A DNA stretch of 64,000 nucleotides from Pisaster brevispinus (taxonomy: Eukaryota > Echinodermata > Asteroidea > Forcipulatida > Asteriidae): NCBI GenBank assembly GCA_023634235.1, contig JAMKCF010000018.1, positions 12,956,932-13,020,931 on the forward strand, written 5' to 3'. The notes below the pieces were generated by a model that searched no databases, was not told the DNA's origin, and saw only the letters and a program-made list of their open reading frames with translations. The first letter of the stretch is position 1. Each line of letters starts with the position of its first letter. The position numbers were made by a program, and so were the translations under genes. Below, in pieces: positions 1 to 7,929 of this stretch.

Positions 1-1
1 C

Positions 2-2725
2 AAGTACAGGTGTCGAAGAGGCAGCAACTCCTTGGAAGGGCTTCATGCCCACTTAATAAATGCCATCCCTTCGAAGCGATGTGGCATAATTCCTTTCCAG
101 GTTAGCATGTACATTTACATTGGTGTGGTATATTATGCTCAGTCAGAATTATAAAGTAGCATCTCTTTTGTATAATGGTGCATTTTGTGACAAATTTAAG
201 AAATCCTGTTGTGCCTCAAAGCATCAGTGGACATTTAATAAACAAACTACCAATTTTGTAGGGCAGGACTGAGATAACTTAAGCACATGTTCACTGGTTC
301 CACTCCATGGTCAGAAATCATGAGCACTAGTCTATTTGGATAATAATGTTGACCTCTGAATAAAGTTGTCTAAACCTTGATGGAGGACGGATTCAGCTCT
401 ATGTTGATTGACATAGTATAATGCGTACAGTTGATATTGTATTGACTCCTTCATTCTTTCACTCCTTTGTTCTGTCAATTAAATTAGAATATATTCATTT
501 AAAATACATTCATTATAAAGTGCATTATGATAGGTATGATGACATTTCATTTGAAAACATGTATTCTAATGTGATGATTCATACTTTGTCCCTCTTATCT
601 TCCAGGTATATCTCATCTCCTTTGCCGTGCAATGGAATAACCGCTTGGAAAAACTGAAGGTTGCTGGAGGGAAGGGACGAACTACATGTGTTGATCCACG
701 GCAAATACAAAGGCTCAACCAACATGCAGAAATCTTGTTTGGGAAAGATCATTTGTTTGAGCCCAATTTTTCTTCACCAATGGTCTTCCCAGACAGCTAT
801 GAGCCTGCAGAAAAAGAGCTTTTGGGAGTTGAATATGCATACTGCCAGTCCACTGACTTCTCTTCCAAGAATTATTACATTCAAGGAGGTGAGAAACACT
901 TTCATAGCATACAAAAGTCAATGATGAAATTCTTTCCCATGAACTAAGACACATAGGGTGGTACCTATCTATGTTTTCTCAGCCTTGAGATACACAGCTA
1001 TGGTTAGAATACATAAGTTTGTGTTAAATAAACCTCATATTTTAAAAACTTGTCATTTGACAATTGTGCTCTTTTACTTTTGCGTTGTAATTTTGCGCTG
1101 ACTATGGACGGCAACTCTAGAAGCTATTGTTGGCAGAAAGAACAAAAGAAGTTTTTTAACAAATAGACTTGTAATTTACCTAATGGGTAGTCCACACTTA
1201 TGACCCATACGTAATGATGAAGTCTCTAAAAACTGTATCCAAGTTATATTCATTTGTTGTTTGGTGAAACAAATAAGAAGCTAACTATTTGTTGTTTACA
1301 TGTTTGTATTCTATTCTCTTTTTTTATACAGCTGAAGAAGAGCAATCCAATGAAGAAGAAGAGATGGAGTCTGAGTCCGAGTCCGAGGACGAGGGCATGG
1401 AAGATGCGGGCACAGATGACATTCAAGTGGAACCAATGGACACAATCAGTTCCAAACATGCTGTTGTGACCAAGGAGGAGCAGATAACAGGAGATGTCAG
1501 TCCTGTCCTGGAAGATGTACTCATGACACCAAGTCATCTTCATCTTCCAGGATATGATGATGTAGAACAACTGGCACTGCTCCTCCTTGAACTGTGCAGT
1601 GATGATGACCAGCATCTCGTCCCAGTAGAGCTAAGGAAAAAAATAGCAGAAGCAGCTGCTAAACTGGCCGAGCATGACAAGTGTGCTAGAAAGTTTGTAA
1701 AAAAGTACGAGTCTAAGTGGGGTTATACTTTGTTTGGGAGATGTTTAGGGTCGGACAGCATGGAAATGAGTGCTGCGCAAAAAACCAAATTCGGGTGGAT
1801 GCGATACGCTCAGGCAGCAGAAATCACTGAGGAGTCGAGGCTTCTTTACATTTTAATAAAAATGCTTAAGAATCGCCCAAAGGTTGGTGGCCTGTCATCT
1901 CCGACAAAAGTTGCAGCACTAATAAAATCTTCTTACAAAAGGATTGTAGACAGGGTAAAAGACGACCAAGTCTTGTCGGGGGTTGGAATTCCTCTGCCAA
2001 ACATAAACACAAAATCAATAACAGCCTTCTTTGCAAAGCAAGACAAGAGATCCAACTTCCTTGCAACTGCCAAACCAAAAGTGGCAACTCACCGGAAAGT
2101 TTTGTCATCACAACCAATCCCAGCCGCGTCCAAGCTCCCTCAGTCCCTTCCATCACCATCTTATACTCAAGTACAGTACAAAGATGTTCCCCACGAGTCT
2201 GGTAAGCGACTTGGTGAGAAGAGGCGGCTTCAGTTTGATGCTCCTGAAACGCCTGATCTGAATGAGCTTCCACCCCAGTCCACAGCTTACACAGAGCCCA
2301 AATTTCAACGCCGGATTTGTCCTAAATTAACTGCATCTCCAGGATCAAGTGGTGTACCAATTCTCTTGGTCGTGCCTTCACATTCAATGGCACACTCTGT
2401 ATCCCTACAACCTGCATCAAGTAGTGTGCCTTTTATATGTCAACCTCCACCTCCTCCACCACCAAAACAGACTCGTTCCATTCCTAACCCATCCACCAAA
2501 CCATGTGCTGCATGTCGTGTACCAAAATGTGGTGGGCTTCGTAAAAGGTACACACCATCAAAGACCAAGACTGTTGGCAGCAAGCAGAAAATTTTCACTT
2601 TCTGTCCAACCACAAACAAATCGACTACACCAGGATTTCAGAAAGTTTACAACAATTTTGAACATTTTCAAGCAGAGGTGGACGAAGAGCTTGGGAGGAG
2701 GAAGAGAACCGATACTCGGGACTAA
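2..2725 (+). CDS. Uncharacterised multi-exon gene, 3' part (5' end outside window); possibly transposon-derived
   Basis: Seen: exons 1-100 (codons from base 2), 606-888 and 1332-2725 join as CAG|gttagc...ccag|GTA (phase 0) and GGAG|gtgaga...acag|CT (phase 1). They give 591 residues plus a TAA stop. Residues 5-18 read RRGSNSLEGLHAHL. Residues 128-161 are strongly acidic (EEE, SESESEDE). A run of seven prolines lies near residue 502, in a low-complexity Pro/Ser/Thr/Lys-rich part. The tail has C519-x2-C522-x4-C527 and C552, a possible zinc ligand set, followed by a basic stretch and GRRKR near the C-terminus. No signal peptide or membrane segment is visible in this part. Inference: a nuclear, DNA-associated protein is plausible. 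The SLEG..H motif and Cys tail recall uncharacterised proteins multiplied in cnidarian and fish genomes, so a domesticated or decaying transposase is possible. I do not know the function. The three-exon structure is well supported; the family is not. Confidence 0.8.
101..605 (+). other. Intron between the first two visible exons
   Basis: Donor CAG|gttagc at 100/101 and acceptor tcttccag at 598-605, with a pyrimidine-rich stretch (ctttgtccctcttatcttcc) before it. Both flanking exons are phase 0, so the reading frame continues. The interval is AT-rich. A 78-codon open frame at 421-657 runs across the acceptor and is not credible as a gene. Confidence 0.8.
889..1331 (+). other. Intron between the second and third visible exons
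   Basis: Donor consensus AG|gtgaga at 887-894 and acceptor tttttttatacag ending at 1331. One base of the split codon lies in the upstream exon and two in the downstream exon, giving GCT (Ala). The reading frame of the upstream exon otherwise runs on to a stop at 945-947, so splicing is needed to join the acidic domain. Confidence 0.8.
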
Positions 2726-2931
2726 GAAGTAACTATAAATACTAAATAGTAAACTTGTGGGTACAACCATGTATAAAATCTCTTTTGAGGGAGTGTTGGC
2801 TCACGAGCAGAGTATACTGTTCGAAACGTCGAGACCACACCGACTCTTTTCAGAGCCAACACTCCCTCAAAAGAGATTTTACACATGGTTGTACCCGCAA
2901 GTGTAGTATTTAGTATTTATAGTCACTTCTT
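2724..2931. mobile_element. Fold-back (long inverted repeat) element, MITE/SINE-like
   Basis: Left arm 2724-2802 and right arm 2853-2931 are inverted copies of 79 bp. By eye they differ at about five positions. The loop is 50 bases (2803-2852). The left arm starts inside the TAA stop codon of the upstream gene, so any 3' UTR of that gene would carry the hairpin. No ORF is present. Its autonomous partner and family are unknown. I infer a non-autonomous fold-back element from the structure alone. Confidence 0.75.
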
Positions 2932-3240
2932 ATTTTTCACACCATGCAAAGCTTCAAACACCATTTACTCGGGACTAAGTTCTAATTTTAAAGTATATTC
3001 TTCCTTTATCTTTTAGCTTTTTTAGCTGAAAACAGTTTTCCATTTTGATGTGATATTTTTGAGATATGAGGAGAATTATTCAACATAACCATTGTTAATG
3101 CATGGCATTGTTTGTTTTTGATCGGTTCTTGCAAATAGTTTGGTCAAATAGAATGTGGTTTTCAGCTACCATTAGTTAAATGATGATGGAATTTGTATAT
3201 TTTTATACAAGAATGACTGTCGCTTTAATACTTCCTTTTA
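2932..3240. other. Intergenic AT-rich sequence, nothing recognised
   Basis: No credible coding frame, RNA gene or repeat was seen on either strand. T-runs are common. No AATAAA signal was found just after the upstream stop codon, so the gene's poly(A) site is not located. Confidence 0.5.
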
Positions 3241-3427
3241 GTACTGCAGGTGGGATTATTCTAAAGTCAGCAGGTCTATACGGTATACACACGGAGGGAA
3301 TACACATCCTGGAGGTGGGGGGGGAGAGTGGGGGTGGTAAACTGTACTGACTATGCTAAGAGATCAATGCCAGGTTATGTGGTGTATACAAGTAGGCGTA
3401 TGTACTGCAGGTGGGATTATTCTAAAG
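3241..3427. repeat. Pair of 26-bp direct repeats, 161 bp apart
   Basis: The 26-base sequence beginning GTACTGCAGGTGGGATTATT occurs exactly at 3241-3266 and 3402-3427. Each copy is followed within about 60 bases by a G-rich tract. This looks like a short local duplication or the remains of a small tandem repeat. Confidence 0.75.
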
Positions 3428-3462
3428 GGTTAAGCCAGAGTGGGGAGGGGGGGGGGATGGGT
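3311..3462 (+). repeat. Two G-rich tracts (possible G-quadruplex formers)
   Basis: Tract one (3311-3337) contains runs of eight and five G. Tract two (3442-3461) contains runs of four, ten and three G. Both lie at equivalent places after the two 26-bp direct repeats. Runs of three or more G separated by short loops could fold as quadruplexes. No function is shown. Confidence 0.5.
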
Positions 3463-3538
3463 ACATGAAAGTGAAAACCTACTGTCCCATCCAAGGGAGA
3501 AATTTGTAGGTTAACAGTACTGCGTTTGTCATGATTTG

Positions 3539-3945
3539 AATAATAATAAACCGCATTTGTATAGTGCATATCACTGCTAAGTCCCTATGCGCTGGATAGG
3601 AAAAAAGAAATACCAACGGAAGAACAACTAGTGGTAACTGGTGAATAGATGAGTTTTAAGGCGATTTTTGAATTGCCCAACCGTGACTGCTTCCTTAACA
3701 GACTCTGGTATGCCATTCCACAATTCAGCTGCAGCTACTTGGAATGACCGAGCTCCGTAAGATTTTGTGACGTGGTGGAAGTGACGAGAAGGGACTTTGA
3801 TTTGGAACGTAAATTTCTAGAAGGAATATATTTGTGAACTAGTTCCTGTAGATAAACTTGGGCTGTGCCCTGTAAACAATGAAAAGTAAGGAGGAGAATT
3901 TTAAACCTAATTCTAGCTTGAACAGATTTTGCTCTTGTTTTAAGA
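3539..3945 (-). pseudogene. 5'-truncated, frameshifted CR1/L2-type LINE: reverse-transcriptase C-terminus and 3' tail
   Basis: On the minus strand from about 3940 the frame reads ARIRFKILLLTFHCLQGTAQ, then VYLQELVHKYIPSRNLRS. After a shift near 3751-3775 it continues as YGARSFQVAAAELWNGIP and QFKNRLKTHLF. This is the usual C-terminal end of CR1/L2/jockey-clade LINE reverse transcriptases (known family pattern: KILLLTYKAL..., PSR.LRS, AAP.LWN.LP, FK..LKT.LF). A short 3' region ends in a (TTA)n tail at 3539-3550, typical of this group. The catalytic palm is absent, so it is a dead fragment. The exact clade is uncertain. Confidence 0.8.
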
Positions 3946-4598
3946 AAGAATGCATAAGAGGTGAAAACAAATAAAAAACAGAGTCCTTTGATATCAACAC
4001 TTTGTGTTGTGTTTTGCTTATTTTTAATATGAGTAGCTATTTTCTCTCAGTGATTTATTTCCTCACTTTTTGTAATATTTAATTGAAGCTTTTAGCATGA
4101 TTGCAAAGCTTACCTGTGTCTAACCATCCAACTTAAAGAAATTAGCCAAATTTATTGTTTGCATGAAATTACCGAGCAACGGAGAACTGTTGATAATATA
4201 ACACATTGTGAGAAACGACTCCTTCTGAAGTAACATAGTTTTTGAGAAAGAGGTAAATTCTCCCTCTAATATTACAGACATCGGGGCATTTGAAAGCACT
4301 CAAAATCACTCAAATTTGTGCAACAAGGGTATTCTCTTCGTAAAGCCTTTTATTACGCATCTTTCAATATTCTCTTGCAACTACAAATGAGGAATTGAGT
4401 CCAAATTTTCACAGATTTGTTATTGTTATTGCTTATGTTGGGATACACCAAGTAGAATACTGGTCATTAACAATAACATTTAACCATTTTGGGGCAAAGC
4501 TGTTCAGAGAAGACAAGAGAGGGCGCTTTTCTATGACTTCCGGTGATCTGGTAGAATCTGGGAGAACTTCCGGTGATTGGTCAACCAGGATAAGTCCT
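3946..4598. other. Intergenic AT-rich sequence before the array
   Basis: No gene or RNA was recognised. Short open frames at 4395-4709 (+) and 4433-4684 (-) run into the first 5S unit and have no protein-like character. Two 17-base near-copies of a CTTCCGGTGAT-containing sequence lie at 4535-4551 and 4564-4580. Confidence 0.5.
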
Positions 4599-4599
4599 C

Positions 4600-4611
4600 G
4601 GGGGGGGGGGG
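4600..4611 (+). repeat. G12 homopolymer at the array edge
   Basis: Twelve consecutive G lie 9 bases before the first 5S-homologous base. Homopolymers like this are prone to slippage and to sequencing or assembly error. Confidence 0.8.
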
Positions 4612-4620
4612 TGATGACCC

Positions 4621-4722
4621 ATTCCCAGGAGGTCTCCCGTCCAAGTACTGACCTGGCCCGACGCTGCTTAACTTCGTTGATCAAACGAGAACCGGTGTTT
4701 TCAGCGTAGTATGGCCGTAGAC
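4621..4722 (-). pseudogene. Array-edge 5S copy lacking its 3' end
   Basis: Homology starts at ATTCCCAGGAGG. About 18 bases of the RNA 3' end and the T-run terminator are replaced by unique G-rich sequence. Box A and box C are still present. This is the array's boundary unit and probably cannot end properly. Confidence 0.85.
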
Positions 4723-4803
4723 AAACTGCTTAACATACATTTATGTGCTTAATGGTTAATTTCAAGTTTCTGTTTTGCAAAAAAGGACGAAAACAAAATA
4801 GAT

Positions 4804-4921
4804 GTCTACGGCACCCGGTATTCCCAGGAGGTGTCCCGTCCAAGTACTGACCTGGCCAGACGCTGCTTAACTTCGGTGATCAAACGAGAACCGGTGTTAT
4901 CAGCGTAGTATGGCCTTAGAC
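4804..4921 (-). rRNA. 5S ribosomal RNA copy
   Basis: Full 118-bp copy. Its 5' end reads GTCTAAGG instead of GTCTACGG, which breaks one pair of terminal helix I with its own GCCGTAGAC 3' end. It also has GTGTC for GTCTC near box C. Possibly a variant or pseudogene. Confidence 0.9.
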
Positions 4922-5001
4922 AAACTGCTTTCATACATTTATGTGCTTAATGGTTAATTTCAAGTTTCTGTTAGGCAAAAAAGGACGAAAACTAAATAGA
5001 T

Positions 5002-5119
5002 GTCTACGGCACCCGGTATTCCCAGGAGGTCTCCCGTCCAAGTACTGACCTGGCCAGACGCTGCTTAACTTCGGTGATCAAACGAGAACCGGTGTTTTCA
5101 GCGTAGTATGGCCTTAGAC
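5002..5119 (-). rRNA. 5S ribosomal RNA copy
   Basis: Full length, with consensus interior. The 5' end is GTCTAAGG, as in the previous copy, so these two neighbours share a variant. Confidence 0.92.
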
Positions 5120-5208
5120 AAACTGCTTTCATACATTTATGTGCTTAATGGTTAATTTCAAGTTTCTGTTACTCAAAAAAGGAAAAAAAAAACAAAAACA
5201 AAATAGAT

Positions 5209-5326
5209 GTCTACGGCACCCGGTATTCCGAGGAAGTCTCCCGTCCAAGTATTGACCTGGCCAGACGCTGCTTAACTTCGGTGATCAAACGAGAACCGGT
5301 GTTTTCAGCGTAGTATGGCCGTAGAC
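5209..5326 (-). rRNA. 5S ribosomal RNA copy
   Basis: Full length. Differs from consensus by GAGGAAG for CAGGAGG (box C side) and ATTGACC. The downstream T-runs are extended by the A-rich spacer on the + strand. Confidence 0.92.
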
Positions 5327-5409
5327 AAACTGCTTTCATACATTTATGTGCTTAATGGTTAATTTAAAGTTTCTGTTAGTCAAAAAAGGAAAAAAAAAAA
5401 AAAATAGAT

Positions 5410-5528
5410 GTCTACGGCACCCGGTATTCCGAGGAGATCTCCCGTCCAAGTACTGACCTGGCCCGACGCTGCTTAACCACCGGTTATAAAGCGAGAACCG
5501 GTGTTTTCAAAATAGTATGGCCGTAGAC
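5410..5528 (-). pseudogene. Divergent 5S copy with altered box A side
   Basis: 119 bp. The segment next to box A reads TTAACCACCGGTTATAAAGC instead of TTAACTTCGGTGATCAAACG, one base longer and several changes. The loop/helix between residues 35 and 55 is disturbed, so it is a likely pseudogene. Confidence 0.75.
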
Positions 5529-5608
5529 AAACTTCTTATATAAAATTACATGGTTAATGGTTTTCTTCAAGTTTCTGTTAGTCAAAAAAGGAGAATAACA
5601 AACTGGAT

Positions 5609-5726
5609 GTCTGCGGCACCCGGTATTCCCAGGAGGTCTCCCGTCCAAGTACTGACCAGGCCCGATGCTGCTTTACTTCGGTGATCAAACGAGAACCGGT
5701 GTTTTCAGCGTAGTATGGCCGTAGAC
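5609..5726 (-). rRNA. 5S ribosomal RNA copy, family B
   Basis: Example of the second family. The interior reads GACCAGGCCCGATGCTGC where family A has GACCTGGCCCGACGCTGC. It sits beside spacers with the TTATATAAAATTA and GGTTTTCTTC forms and the GAATAACAAACTGGAT junction. The 3'-terminal region has one change (CTGCGG). Confidence 0.9.
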
Positions 5727-5805
5727 AAACTTCTCATATAGAATTACGTGGTTAATGGTTTTCGACAAGTTTCTGTTAGTCAAAAAAGAGAATAACAAAC
5801 TGGAT

Positions 5806-5923
5806 GTCTACGGCACCCGGTATTCCCAGGAGGTCTCCCGTCCAAGTACTGACCTGGCCCGACGCTGCTTAACTTCGGTGATCAAACGAGAACCGGTGTT
5901 TTTAGCGTAGTATGGCCGTAGAC
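5806..5923 (-). rRNA. 5S ribosomal RNA copy
   Basis: Full length and close to consensus, with TTTTTAGCG for TTTTCAGCG near the 5' end. It carries a family-B 3' junction (CTGGAT) and a family-A 5' spacer (CTGCTTACATAAATG), so it looks like a hybrid unit. Confidence 0.93.
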
Positions 5924-6003
5924 AAACTGCTTACATAAATGTATGTGCTTAATGGTTAATTTCAAGTTTCTGTTAGTCAAAAAAGGAAGAAAACAAAATA
6001 GAT

Positions 6004-6121
6004 GTCTACGGCACCCGGTATTCCCAGGAGGTCTCCCGTCCAAGTACTGACCTGGCCCGACGCTGCTTAACTTCGGTGATCAAACGAGAACCAGTGTTTT
6101 CAGCGAAGTATGGCCGTAGAC
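6004..6121 (-). rRNA. 5S ribosomal RNA copy
   Basis: Full length, family A. It has AACCAGTG for AACCGGTG and AGCGAAG for AGCGTAG. The control regions are intact. Confidence 0.92.
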
Positions 6122-6201
6122 AAACTGCTTACATAAATGTATGTGCTTAATGGTTAATTTCAAGTTTCTGTTAGTCAAAAAAGGACGAAAACAAAATAGA
6201 T

Positions 6202-6319
6202 GTCTACGGCACCCGGTATTCCCATGAGGTCTCCCGTCCAAGTATTGACCTGGCCCGACGCTGCTTAACTTCGGTGATCAAACGAGAACCGGTGTTTTCA
6301 GCGTAGTATGGCCGAAGAC
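6202..6319 (-). rRNA. 5S ribosomal RNA copy
   Basis: Full length, family A. The 5' end is GTCTTCGG, which breaks a helix I pair, and CCATGAGG replaces CCAGGAGG beside box C. Confidence 0.92.
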
Positions 6320-6399
6320 AAACTGCTTTCATACATTTATGTGCTTAATGGTTGATTTCAAGTTTCTGTTAGTCAAAAAAGGACGAAAACAAAATAGAT

Positions 6400-6517
6400 G
6401 TCTACGGCACCCGGTATTCCCATGAGGTCTCCCGTCCAAGTACTGACCTGGCCCGACGCTGCTTAACTTCGGTGATCAAACGAGAACCGGTGTTTTCAGC
6501 GTAGTATGGCCGTAGAC
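6400..6517 (-). rRNA. 5S ribosomal RNA copy
   Basis: Full length, family A. Both termini are consensus and only CCATGAGG differs. Box A and the intermediate element are intact. Confidence 0.94.
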
Positions 6518-6596
6518 AAACTGCTTACATAAAGTTATGTGCTTAATGGTTAGATTCAAGTTTCTGTTAGTCAAAAAAGGAAAAAACAAAAAAGAT

Positions 6597-6714
6597 GTCT
6601 ACGGCACCCGGTATTCCCATGAGGTCTCCCGTCCAAGTACTGACCTAGCCCGACGCTGCTTAACTTCGGTGATCAAACGAGAACCGGTGTTTTAAGCGTA
6701 GTATGGCCGTAGAC
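6597..6714 (-). rRNA. 5S ribosomal RNA copy
   Basis: Full length. CCATGAGG, ACCTAGCC and TTTTAAGCG are the visible differences. The upstream spacer is the TTATATAAAATTA form, although the interior is of family A. Confidence 0.92.
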
Positions 6715-7929
6715 AAACTTCTTATATAAAATTACGTGGTTAATGGTTTTCTTCAAATTTCTGTTAGTCAACAAAAGAGAATAGCAAACTGGATGTCTAC
6801 GGCACCCGGTATTCCCAGGAGGTCTCCCGTCCAAGTACTAACCAGGCCCGATGCTGCTTAACTTCGGTGATCAAACGAGAACCGGTGTTTTCAGCGTAGT
6901 ATGACCGTAAACAAACTTCTCATATAAAATTAAGTGGTTAATGGTTTTCTTCAAGTTTCTGTTAGTCAAAAAAGGAGAATAACAAACTGGATGTCTACGG
7001 CACCCGGTATTCCCAGGAGGTCTCCCGTCCAAGTACTGACCTGGCCCGACGCTGCGTAACTTCGGTGATCAAACGAGAACCGGTGTTTTCAGCGTAGTAC
7101 GGCCGTAGACAAACTTCTCATATAAATCTAAGTGGTTAATGGTTAATTTCAAGTTTCTGTTAGTCAAAAAAGGACAAAAACAAAATAGATGTCTACTGCA
7201 CCCGGTATTCCCAGGAGGTGTCCCGTCCAAGTACTGACGTGGCCCAACGCTGCTTAACTTCGGTGATCAAACGAGAACCGTTGTTTTCAGCATAGTATGG
7301 CCGTAGACAAACGTCTTATATAAAATTATGTGCTTTATGGTTAATTTCAAGTTTCTGTTAGTCAAAAAAGGACGAAAACAAAATAGATGCCTACTGCACC
7401 CAGTATTCCCATGTGGTCTCCCGTCCAAGTACTGACCTGGCCCGACGCTGCTTAACTTCAGTGATCAAACGAGAACCGGTGTTTTCAGGGTAGTATGGCC
7501 GTAGACAAACTGCTTTCATACAGTTATGTGCTTAATGGTTAATTTCAAGTTTCTGTTAGTCAAAAAAGGACGAAAACAAAATAGATGTCTACGGCACCCG
7601 GTATTCCCAGGAGGTCTCCCGTCCAAGTACTGACCAGGTCCGATGCTGCTTAACTTCTGTGATCAAACGAGAACCGATGTTTTCAGCGTAGTATGGCCGT
7701 AGACAAACTTCTCATATAAAATTAAGTGGTAAATAGTTTTCTTCAAGTTTCTGTTAGTCAAAAAAGGAGAATAACAAACTGGATGTCTACGGCACCGGTT
7801 TTCCCAGGAGGTCTCCCGTCCAAGTACTGACCTGGCCCGACGCTGCTTAACTTCGGTGATCAAACGAGAACCGGTGTTTTCAGCGTAGTATGGCCGTAGA
7901 GAAACTTCTTATATAAAATTAAGTGGTTA

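Noticed and set aside
421..657. 78-residue ORF in the first intron
   Set aside because: AT-rich, low-complexity, and runs over a good splice acceptor into the exon in another frame.
1866..2273. 135-residue minus-strand ORF
   Set aside because: Shadow of the long plus-strand exon; no domain or splice logic.
2817..2832. tRNA-type B box (GTTCGAAAC) in the fold-back loop, suggesting a SINE promoter
   Set aside because: Only a partial match, and no A box was found at a suitable distance upstream.
3539..3945. Functional reverse transcriptase gene
   Set aside because: Only the C-terminal end is present, with a frameshift and no catalytic region.
4395..4709. 104-residue ORF spanning the array edge
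   Set aside because: Joins AT-rich intergenic DNA, the G12 run and antisense 5S sequence; not protein-like.
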